A stretch of DNA of 19,842 bases, from assembly GCA_035259145.1 (NCBI GenBank), contig DATFWQ010000028.1, forward strand, positions 1 through 19,842. Direction: 5' to 3'. How positions within the stretch are numbered: the first letter of the stretch is position 1; every line of letters begins with the position of its first letter. The notes under the pieces were generated by a model. It did not search any database and had not been told where the DNA came from. It was given only the letters and a program-made list of their open reading frames with translations. Positions 1-7,800 of the stretch are shown here, in pieces. Made by a program: the position numbers and the translations under genes. The stretch is from CF-161 sp035259145 (lineage in GTDB: Bacteria; Chloroflexota; Dormibacteria; Dormibacterales; Dormibacteraceae).

Positions 1-246
1 CTGACCCGCGATCGCGCGCTGGCGGAGATCCAGCCCTTCCTGATGTCACACGACATCTACTCGCGCGGCCGTTTCGGGGCCTGGCAGTACGAGACCAGCA
101 ACATGGACCACTCGGTGATGCAGGGCGTCGAGGTCGTCAACTCACTGCTGCTGGGCGAGCCCGAGGTCACGTGGCAGCCGCCCAAGCTCGCGCCGCTGGC
201 CGTGCTGCGACGGGAGCGTGAGGAGCTGGTCGAAGCGGCCGAGTGA
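1..246 (+). CDS. FAD/NAD(P)-dependent amine-oxidase-like oxidoreductase, C-terminal fragment
   Basis: This is an open reading frame entering from the left edge and ending at TGA 244-246; only the last 81 residues are present. The stretch with RFGAWQYE, then NMDHSVMQG, then LLLGEPE resembles the C-terminal end of protoporphyrinogen-oxidase/UDP-galactopyranose-mutase-like flavoproteins found in bacterial polysaccharide clusters; in that family it belongs to the FAD-binding fold. The N-terminal dinucleotide-binding GxGxxG region lies outside the window, so the family call rests on recognition of this tail alone. The stop overlaps the ATG of the following acyltransferase by one base (TGATG), which suggests translational coupling and membership of the same operon. 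Substrate unknown. It could be another FAD-dependent oxidoreductase subgroup. Confidence 0.6.
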   Translation: MTRDRALAEIQPFLMSHDIYSRGRFGAWQYETSNMDHSVMQGVEVVNSLLLGEPEVTWQPPKLAPLAVLRREREELVEAAE

Positions 247-1430
247 TGCGCCCGCCAGGACCTCGGGAGCCGTCGACTGCCAGACACGAGTCGCTGTACA
301 TCCCCTCCCTCGACGGCATCCGCGCCTGCTCGGTCATGGTCGTCTTCGCCGCGCACGCCGGTCTGAGAGGCCTGATCCCGGGCGATTTCGGCGTTACTGT
401 CTTCTTCTTTCTGAGCGGCTACCTCATCACGACGCTCCTGCGCATGGAGCACGAGCAAACCGGCGCCATCAGTTTCCGCGCCTTCTACCTCCGCCGCGTG
501 CTGCGCATCTTCCCGCCCTTCTACCTCGTGCTGATCGTGGCCACGCTGCTGACCGCGGTGAACGCCCTAACCGCGCCCGCTCTCCACCTGCATCCGGAAG
601 CGCTGGCGGCCCAGGCGCTCTACCTCACGAACTACTACGTGATCCAGCACGGCTGGTTCGACGGTCATGCGCCGGGGACGTGGATTTTCTGGTCGCTATG
701 CATCGAGGAGCACTTCTACCTTGTCTTCCCGCTGCTCTACGTGGTGCTGCTGCGCCTGACCCCCTCCCGGCGTCGGCAGGCGCTGGCGCTGGCCGGCATC
801 TGCGGGCTGGTGCTGGCCTGGCGCCTGGTGCTGGTGTTTGCGCTCCACGCCTCCCACGACCGCACCTATATGGCCACCGACACGCGGATCGACTCGATCC
901 TGTTCGGCTGCATCCTGGGTGTGTTCGCCAACCCGCTGCTGGACCGCACCCGCGTCAGCTCCGAGAGCTGGAGGTTCATGTGGCTCCCCCTGGGGCTGGC
1001 GGGCCTGCTGGTGAGCTTCCTGGTACGAGCGCCCAGCTTCCAGCAGACCATGGCCTACAGCCTCCAGGGCCTGTGCCTCTTCCCGCTCTTCATCGCCGCA
1101 GTCCGCTACCACGGGTGGGAGTTGTTCCAGCTGCTCAACCTGCGCTGGGTCAAGTTCGTGGGAGTGCTCTCCTACTCGATCTACCTGGTCCACCCGGAGG
1201 TGCTGTGGGGCGTCGAGGAGTGGGCCCCCCGAATGCTGCCCGGCGTGGTGAAGGCGGCTCTAGGCCTGGCGCTGACGCTGGCGATCGCATACGCCATCTA
1301 CAGGCTCGTCGAGAAGCCCGCGGCCCGGCTCCGCCGGCGCCTCTCGCGAGTCCTCGTGCCCACGGCCCCGCCCGCCATCCGGCCGGCGGCTCCCGCCCCG
1401 GCTGCCCGGCCCGAAGCGATCAAGCTTTGA
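246..1430 (+). CDS. Membrane acyltransferase, acyltransferase-3 (OafA/YrhL-like) family
   Basis: This is a 394-residue integral membrane protein with about ten hydrophobic segments. It probably O-acylates (most often O-acetylates) a surface glycan or glycolipid. Near the N-terminus LDGIRACSV is followed by the AT3 signature: Arg26, ten residues, His37 (the R-x10-H motif). Next come FFFLSGYLIT (about 53-62) and an RRVLRIFPPFY segment (about 83-93), both typical of the family. There is no C-terminal SGNH domain; the protein ends in a short Pro/Ala-rich tail after the last helix. ATG 246 is chosen because it overlaps the upstream TGA; a GTG sits one codon earlier at 243. The downstream glycosyltransferase begins at the stop codon, so the genes appear co-transcribed. 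Acyl donor and acceptor cannot be read from sequence. Confidence 0.9.
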   Translation: MRPPGPREPSTARHESLYIPSLDGIRACSVMVVFAAHAGLRGLIPGDFGVTVFFFLSGYLITTLLRMEHEQTGAISFRAFYLRRVLRIFPPFYLVLIVATLLTAVNALTAPALHLHPEALAAQALYLTNYYVIQHGWFDGHAPGTWIFWSLCIEEHFYLVFPLLYVVLLRLTPSRRRQALALAGICGLVLAWRLVLVFALHASHDRTYMATDTRIDSILFGCILGVFANPLLDRTRVSSESWRFMWLPLGLAGLLVSFLVRAPSFQQTMAYSLQGLCLFPLFIAAVRYHGWELFQLLNLRWVKFVGVLSYSIYLVHPEVLWGVEEWAPRMLPGVVKAALGLALTLAIAYAIYRLVEKPAARLRRRLSRVLVPTAPPAIRPAAPAPAARPEAIKL

Positions 1431-2476
1431 GCCGCCTGCTCATGCTGGTCTCCGACCGGGCCGACGCCCGCCGGAACGACGTGCGCCTGGGCCGCCGGCC
1501 GTGTCCGGAGTACCTGCGCCTGGAGGAGCGCCACGGCGTCGAGCTGCTGGACTGGTCACGGCTGAGCGATCGGGCCCGCTCTCGGTCGGCGCGCCTTTCA
1601 GTTGCCCACGCCGCCGCCGCGCTGCGCCGGCTGGGCGAGCTGGACGCGGTCTTTTCGGACGGGGAGCACATCGGCGTACCGCTGGCCCTGGCCATGCGGG
1701 CCGGCGGCCGGGTCACCCCCCACCTGATGCTCGGGCACCACCTCACGACGAGCCCCAAGCGGCGCGTCTTCAGGCTGCTGAGGCCGCAGGCGCGCATCAC
1801 GCGCATCCTCGTCCACTCGCGGCGCCAGCTCGCGCTGATCGAGACCGAGCTGAGAGTACCGGGACACAAGCTCCGCTTCGTGCCCTACTTCGCCGACACC
1901 CGGTTCTGGACTCCGCAGCCCGTCGATGAGGAGGCGCTGGTCGTCTCGGCCGGACGCGAGCACCGCGACTTCGCCACCCTGGCGGCCGCCTCGGCGCACC
2001 TGCCCGCCCGGGTGTTCGTCGCGGCCGGCAGCCTCTTCTCGCCCGGCGCGCCCTATGCCCGGCCGCTCGCCTGGCCCGACAACGCCAGCGCAGGATCTGC
2101 GGACCACGTGGAGCTGCGGGCCTGGTACGCCCGAGCCGGCGTTGTCGCCGTGCCGCTGGTTCCCAACGACTTCCAGGCCGGGGTGACCACGCTGCTGGAG
2201 GCGATGGCGATGGGCAAAGCCGTCGTTGTGACCGCCACCGAAGGTCAGCGCGACATCGTGCAGGATGGCGTAACGGGCGTGACCGTGCCGCCTGGGGACG
2301 TCGTCGCACTGCGCGAAGCCGTCGCCCGGCTGCTCGCGGACCCGGGCGAGCGAGCCCGCCTGGGCGCCAACGCGAGGGACCTGGTAACGCGCCGGTTCAG
2401 CCTTGACGTGTACGCGGACCAGCTGGCCGGCCACCTTGCCGAGATCAGCCGCGCCACGGTTGCCCTCAGCTGCTGA
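1427..2476 (+). CDS. Glycosyltransferase, GT4-like (GT-B fold)
   Basis: The 349-residue soluble protein probably transfers a sugar from a nucleotide-sugar donor during glycan assembly at the cytoplasmic face. The C-terminal half has the recognisable GT-B donor site: NDFQAGVTTLLEAMAMGKAV (about 247-266), then TEGQRDIVQDG and the tail RLGANARDLVTRRFS. The usual GT4 E-x7-E motif is altered, with Gln250 where the first Glu is expected and Glu258 kept; I recall such DFQAG variants in related bacterial enzymes. The N-terminal acceptor domain is poorly conserved. TTG 1427 overlaps the acyltransferase stop (TTGA); ATG 1442 is an alternative start five codons later. The frame stays open back to 218, but that part runs antisense to sense inside the acyltransferase gene and is not protein. 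The 3' end overlaps the convergent acetyltransferase gene by 11 bp. Confidence 0.82.
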   Translation: MSRLLMLVSDRADARRNDVRLGRRPCPEYLRLEERHGVELLDWSRLSDRARSRSARLSVAHAAAALRRLGELDAVFSDGEHIGVPLALAMRAGGRVTPHLMLGHHLTTSPKRRVFRLLRPQARITRILVHSRRQLALIETELRVPGHKLRFVPYFADTRFWTPQPVDEEALVVSAGREHRDFATLAAASAHLPARVFVAAGSLFSPGAPYARPLAWPDNASAGSADHVELRAWYARAGVVAVPLVPNDFQAGVTTLLEAMAMGKAVVVTATEGQRDIVQDGVTGVTVPPGDVVALREAVARLLADPGERARLGANARDLVTRRFSLDVYADQLAGHLAEISRATVALSC

Positions 2477-3119
2477 CGGCGCTCTGCCAGGTGCCGGATG
2501 ACGCGAACGGAAGCCGCCGGACGACACGAGCGGGGACGCCGGCGGCCAGCACACCGGCCGGCACATTCCGCGTGACGACGCTGCCGGCCGCAATCACGGA
2601 GCCCTTGCCGATGGTGACACCCTTCAGCACGATCACCCGCGCGCCGAGCCAGACGCCTTCTTCGAGTAGGACTGACCGGGCCTGGCCGTGACCGCCGTCG
2701 TGCAGCGGATGATCGATGTCGTGGTAGTCGCAGTCCAGAATGATGGCGTGCTGGCCGATCTTGCAATCGTTGCCGATCTGAACCAGCCTGTGGGCCGAGA
2801 TCGAGGCCCCGTAGTTGACGAACACGCGGTCGCCGATCTCGAGCCGGCCCCCGTCGTGGGTCGTCAGCTCGCAAGGCGCGGTGCCGCCCAGCATCAGGAG
2901 GCTCCGGCCCACCCGGATCCCGGACCGCCCCGAAACCCGGCAGCGCCCGAACAGCCGGGCGCTGGAGCCCACCGCGGCGCAGCCCCTGAACGTGACCCGG
3001 GCCCTGAGCGCCGCCCAGGCCGTCCCCAGCGTGCCTGCTGGATCCGACACCCGGCGGATAAAGCGCTTCGCCGCGAGGCCCGACGCCGCCCGCGCGGCCT
3101 CGGCGGAGGCCGTGTCCAC
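2466..3119 (-). CDS. Left-handed beta-helix (hexapeptide-repeat) O-acetyltransferase
   Basis: This is a 217-residue protein of the WbbJ/maltose-acetyltransferase class, which transfers acetyl from acetyl-CoA to a sugar hydroxyl, usually as a trimer. Imperfect hexapeptide repeats run from about residue 70 to 190: IGDRVFVNYG, IGNDCKIGQHAII, then GVWLGARVIVLKGVTIGKGS and the family-typical end VVTRNVPAGVLAAGVPARVV. His133 in DCDYHDIDH is in the usual place of the catalytic histidine. The N-terminal 65 residues are less conserved. The reading frame extends upstream to 3482, inside the carbamoyltransferase gene. GTG 3119 is chosen because it lies 8 nt after that gene's stop. It is the last gene of the four-gene minus-strand operon, so it probably acts on the same glycan as the carbamoyltransferases (inference). 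Confidence 0.85.
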   Translation of the reverse strand: MDTASAEAARAASGLAAKRFIRRVSDPAGTLGTAWAALRARVTFRGCAAVGSSARLFGRCRVSGRSGIRVGRSLLMLGGTAPCELTTHDGGRLEIGDRVFVNYGASISAHRLVQIGNDCKIGQHAIILDCDYHDIDHPLHDGGHGQARSVLLEEGVWLGARVIVLKGVTIGKGSVIAAGSVVTRNVPAGVLAAGVPARVVRRLPFASSGTWQSAVSS

Positions 3120-3127
3120 CGTTTTCT

Positions 3128-4855
3128 CTACACCAGCGCCCGCTCGCGCCGGCGGACGGCTTCTGGCTGCCAGGCACGGTCCTTCGCGATGACGAAGTCG
3201 CCCATCACGAGGAAGTCGAGCCCGGACGAGTAGAACGTCCGGATTGCGTCCTTTGGCGTGCACACGATGGGCTCGCCGCGAAGGTTGAATGAGGTGTTCA
3301 TGATCACCGGCGTCCCGGTGAGCTGGCTGAACTCGTTGATCAGCGTCCAGTAGCGCGGATTGGCTTCTCGGCTGACCGTCTGCACGCGGGCAGTGTTGTC
3401 CGCGTGAGTCACAGCGGGGATCTCTGACCGGCGCGAGGCAGGGACCTCGAACGTCAGCGTCATGAACGCCGCGTCGCGGCACCCTTCGAAGTAGTCGGAC
3501 GCGGCCTCTTCGAGGCAGGAGGGGGCGAAGGGCCGCCAGCCCTCACGAAACTTGACGCACTCGTTGACGCGGTCCTTCATGTCCGGCCGGCGGGCATCCG
3601 CCAGGATCGACCGGTTGCCGAGCGCCCGCGGCCCGAACTCCATCCGGCCCTGGAACCAGCCCACGATGGCGCCGTCGGACAGCAGCCGCGCCACCTGCCG
3701 CTCCACATCCACAACGCGCGTCGCCGACAGCTTGTAGGCGCGAAGGACCGCCTCCAGCTCGCGCCCACTGAACTCCGGCCCGAGGTACACGTCGCGCAGG
3801 CGGTAGCGCGGCACCGGCTGGCCCAGCGCTCTGTGCGCGGCCAGGGCCGCGCCCACCGCGGTGCCGTCGTCGGTGGCCGCCGGCTGCACGAAGACGTCGT
3901 CTACCAGCTCGGACGCAAGGAGCCGGCCGTTGGCCTTCGAGTTCATGGCCACGCCGCCGGCCAGACAGACCTGGCGACAGCCTGTCAGCCGCACGCCCTC
4001 GCGCACGAGCTCGAAGATGGCGGCCTGAGTGGCCTTCTGTACAGACGCCGCGAGGTTTCGATCCGCGTCTGTGATCAGCTTCTCCGGGTCCCGCCGAGGT
4101 CCGAAGAGAGCCTCCAGCCGGCGGATGTCGTTCCAGTGCCGGCCCAGCACGAGGTGGGCATCCAGCTTGTAGCCGCCTGGCACGACGCGGAGGATGCGGC
4201 TCATGTCGTAGGTCGGCTCGCCATAGGCCGCGAGGCCCATCACCTTCCATTCGTCGCCGTGGCGCTCGAAGCCCAGCAGGTCGGTGAACGCTTCATAGAA
4301 GCTGCCAAGCGAGTTCGGCCAGTCGATGGTGCGGAGGCGCTTCAGAGACGCGTCCCTGGCGTGGTACAGACTGGTCGCCTGACGGGCCCCACGGCCGTCC
4401 ACCACCACGACGAGCGCGTCCTCGAACCCGGAAAGCGCATACGTGCTCCAGGCGTGCGCGTCGTGGTGATCCACGAAGAGGACCTTCTGCCCGGCCATCA
4501 CGGGGAAGCTTCGTCGGAGCGCACGAAGGCCGTTCCCGTGATACAGCTCTCGGGCGCCGGCGATGAATGAATCCACGAGCATCATCGGGCTGGGTGCCAG
4601 CCTGCCGGTGAGCTCCGCGGTCAGCGTGTGCAGTGGCGTGAGCCCGCCCCGGTTCCAGCCGAATGCGATCGCGTCGAGAGCGTTGAACGTCAGGCCCGCG
4701 AAGTCGAGGGCGGCAGCGATGGCCAGACGTGGGAAGCGCGCGTCCTTCTTGATACGCGAGAACCGTTCCTCTTCCGCAGCGAACACGAGCCGGCCGTCCT
4801 GGAACAGCGCCACCGATGAATCGTGGAGGTAGCAGTTGACGCCGAGCACGTTCAT
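3128..4855 (-). CDS. O-carbamoyltransferase 1, NodU/TobZ family
   Basis: This 575-residue cytoplasmic enzyme is expected to form a carbamoyl-adenylate from carbamoyl phosphate and ATP and pass the carbamoyl group to a hydroxyl, here probably on a sugar. The N-terminal Kae1-like domain has HDSS (His11), EEERFSRIKKD, the VDHHDAHAWS cluster (His130, His131, His134; metal site by analogy with TobZ), EWKVMGLAAYG (202-212), LAGGVAMNSKANG (298-310) and ATDDGTAVGAAL. The C-terminal YrdC-like domain has FQGRMEFGPRALGNRSILAD (401-420), FREGWRPFAPSCLEE and NTSFNLRGEPIVCTPKDA. Length is normal for the family. ATG 4855 has AGGAG six bases upstream (minus-strand reading). It lies 16 nt after the carbamoyl-phosphate synthase gene. 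Oddity: DGRGARQ at 153-159 has arginines where its paralogue has tryptophans. Confidence 0.93.
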   Translation of the reverse strand: MNVLGVNCYLHDSSVALFQDGRLVFAAEEERFSRIKKDARFPRLAIAAALDFAGLTFNALDAIAFGWNRGGLTPLHTLTAELTGRLAPSPMMLVDSFIAGARELYHGNGLRALRRSFPVMAGQKVLFVDHHDAHAWSTYALSGFEDALVVVVDGRGARQATSLYHARDASLKRLRTIDWPNSLGSFYEAFTDLLGFERHGDEWKVMGLAAYGEPTYDMSRILRVVPGGYKLDAHLVLGRHWNDIRRLEALFGPRRDPEKLITDADRNLAASVQKATQAAIFELVREGVRLTGCRQVCLAGGVAMNSKANGRLLASELVDDVFVQPAATDDGTAVGAALAAHRALGQPVPRYRLRDVYLGPEFSGRELEAVLRAYKLSATRVVDVERQVARLLSDGAIVGWFQGRMEFGPRALGNRSILADARRPDMKDRVNECVKFREGWRPFAPSCLEEAASDYFEGCRDAAFMTLTFEVPASRRSEIPAVTHADNTARVQTVSREANPRYWTLINEFSQLTGTPVIMNTSFNLRGEPIVCTPKDAIRTFYSSGLDFLVMGDFVIAKDRAWQPEAVRRRERALV

Positions 4856-4860
4856 GGGTG

Positions 4861-4866
4861 ACTCCT
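4861..4866 (-). promoter_or_regulatory. Strong ribosome binding site for carbamoyltransferase 1
   Basis: Read on the minus strand this is AGGAGT, with AGGAG placed six bases before ATG 4855, within the 16-nt gap after the synthase stop. It supports that start and indicates independent re-initiation here rather than pure coupling. Confidence 0.75.
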
Positions 4867-4871
4867 GAAAC

Positions 4872-7800
4872 CTACGTGGCCGGCCATTCAGCCGGAATGG
4901 GTGTCCCTGCCGCCCGCCGGGCCAGATGTCCCGGGTCGGTGGGCGTCTCTCGCCATTCGCCGAGCCGCCGCACCTGCAGGGCGTGCCCTTCTGCGCCGGA
5001 TGCCTCCAGCAGCGCGCGGGCTGTGTCGAGAGAGGTGAGGCACGGGATCCTGCGCTCCGTGGCCGCTTGCCGCAAGCCGGCCGCAGCGCCGCCCGAGCCG
5101 GCTACTTCGCTGGCCGTGGCGATCAAAAGACCGACGTCGTCACTTCGCACCGCCGCCAGGGCCTCGAGGTCCGTCAGCGCGCAGACGGTCAACCCGGCGG
5201 CGGCGAGCGCTACGGCCGTCTCGCCCGTCGCCAGCAGCTCGCAGCCGAGCCGGTCGAGGCCGTGCCCGATCGGCACCACCCTGGAGAGGTCGTCGCCGTC
5301 GACCGCGAGCAGGGCTGGACCCCGCACCGGCAGCGGGACTCCGGCCGCGATGAGCGCCTTACGAAGAGCCCCGGCGAGGTCCCTGTCCACGCCCATGACC
5401 TCGCCCGTCGACTTCATCTCCGGGCCAAGGATGGGGTCGACGCCTGGCAGCTTGGACATCGAGAACACCGGCGCCTTGACTGCGACGAGGGGCGGCGCCG
5501 CCACCAGGCCCGTTCGCCAGCCCAGGTCTGCCAATCGCTCGCCCAGTGCAGCGCGGCACGCCAGTTTCACCATCGGCACCCCGGTCACCTTGCTCAGGAA
5601 TGGCACGGTCCGGGAGGCTCGGGGATTAACCTCCAGCACGTAGATCCGCGTGCGATGGAGCACGAACTGTATGTTGACAAGGCCCACGACCCCCAGAGCC
5701 CGCGCGATCGCGACGGTGTGGGCCACGATCAGGTCGGATTGCTCCTGGCTCAAGCCAGCGGCCGGGTAGACAGCCATCGAGTCGCCCGAGTGGACTCCTG
5801 CCCGCTCGACGTGTTCCATGATGCCTGGGACCACTACCGTCTCGCCGTCGCTTACCGCGTCCGTCTCCAGCTCGACCCCTTCCAGATACTTGTCAATCAG
5901 GACCGTTCCTCTGGGCAGGGCATCCACCGCCCACTCCATGTAGCGCCGCAGCTCGCCGGGGCCGCGGACGACCTGCATCGCCCGCCCACCCAGGACATAG
6001 GAGGGCCGGACGATGACGGGGTACCCGATGCGGTCCGCGATCAGATACGCCTCTTCGAGGGAGGCCGTCGTCTCGCCAGGTGGTCGCGGGATTCGCAGCC
6101 CCTCCAGCAGCGCCGCGAATCGGCGCCTGTCCTCCGCTGCGTCGATGGCGTCCACCGAGGTCCCGAGCGCGGGGATGCCCGCGGATTCCACGGGTTCGGC
6201 CAGGTTGACAGCCGTCTGGCCGCCGAACTGGAAGCACGCACCGCCCGCCCCCTCGGCACGGCCCACCTGGGCCACCGAGTCAGGGTCGAGCGGCTCGAAG
6301 TAGAGCCTGTCGGCCGTGTCGAAGTCGGTGGACACGGTCTCCGGGTTTGAGTTGACGAGCACCGCTCGGGCGCCGGCCTCCCTGAACGCCCACGCTGCAT
6401 GCACGCTGCAGTAGTCGAACTCGATGCCCTGGCCGATACGGATCGGCCCCGACCCGACGACCAGCCGGGGCGCGGTCACTCCTCCGCTCCTGGCCTCGTC
6501 CTCCTCCTCCCACGCCGAGTAGTAGTAGGGCGTGGCGGCCTCGAACTCCGCGGCGCAGGTGTCCACGAGCTTGTAAGTGGGACGGCCCGGGGCCACCGGC
6601 CAGCCCGCAATCTCCGCGATGGCGGCGTCAGCGAAGCCGGTGCGGCGGGCGCGCAAGACCATCTCGGCGTCGGGCTTCACGGCCGCCGCCAGCTCGCGCT
6701 CCATGGCGACGATGGCTGCCATCCGGTCCAGGAACCAGACGTCGATGCCCGTGCGGGCGCTGAGCTCGCCAGGGCTGGCTTCCGAGCGCAGCGCGCGCAG
6801 CAGGGCGAAGAGGCGCTGGTCGGCGGGCCGTTCGACCAGGTCGGGGTCGGCCAGCTCCGCCTCCGCCGGCGTCCGCTGCTCCAGTGACCGCAGCGCCTTG
6901 ACCAGCGCTGCCTCGAACGTCCGCTCGATCGCCATCACCTCGCCGGTTGACTTCATCTGCGTCCCCAGCCAGCGGTTCGCATCCGGGAACTTGTCGAAGG
7001 GCCACCGCGGCACCTTCACGACCACGTAGTCGAGGGCCGGCTCGAAAGCGGCGAATGTCCGTCCGGTGACCTGGTTCCGGATCTCGTCCAGCCGCCTGCC
7101 CGCCGCCACCTTCGCGGCCACGCGCGCGATCGGATAGCCGGTCGCCTTTGACGCCAGCGCCGACGACCGTGACACTCGAGGGTTCACCTCGATCACGAAG
7201 TACGTCGAGCTGCACGGGTCGAGCGCGAACTGGATGTTGCAGCCGCCCTCGATCCCCAGGGCCCGGATGATCCGCAGGGCGGACGAGCGCAGCATCTGGT
7301 GCTCGCGGTCCGACAGTGTCTGCGCCGGCGCCACCACCACGGAGTCACCGGTGTGGACCCCCATCGGGTCCAGGTTCTCCATGTTGCAGACGGTGATGCA
7401 GGTGTCGCCGGCGTCACGCATCACCTCGTACTCCAGCTCCTTCCAGCCCCAGAGCGAACGCTCCACGAGCACCTGCCCGATCGGCGACGCCGCCAGCCCG
7501 CCTCGCACGAGGTGCTCGAGCTCCGCCTCGCTCCGCGCGAAGCCGCCACCCGTGCCGCCCAGCGTGTATGCGGGCCGCACCACCAGCGGCAGACCGATCT
7601 CGTCGCAGAACTCCAGGGCCGCCTCCACCGACTCGCAGACCCGCGACGGCGGCACCGGCTCTCCGATCTCCAGCAGGAGCTGCTTGAACGCCTCTCGGTC
7701 CTCCGCCATCCGGATCGTCTCGGCGTTCGCGCCCAGCAGCTCGACACCGTACTCGGCCAGGACACCCCTGTGATGCAGCTCCATGGCCAGGTTGAGCCCA

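Noticed and set aside
218..1426. A 752-residue open frame joining this stretch to the GT4 gene
   Set aside because: The 5' part is out of frame inside the clear acyltransferase gene and reads as Arg/Pro/Ala-rich nonsense; glycosyltransferase-like sequence starts only at about 1427.
3120..3482. N-terminal extension of the acetyltransferase to 338 residues
   Set aside because: It lies within the carbamoyltransferase 1 coding sequence in another frame and has no acetyltransferase character; GTG 3119 right after that gene's stop is a better start.
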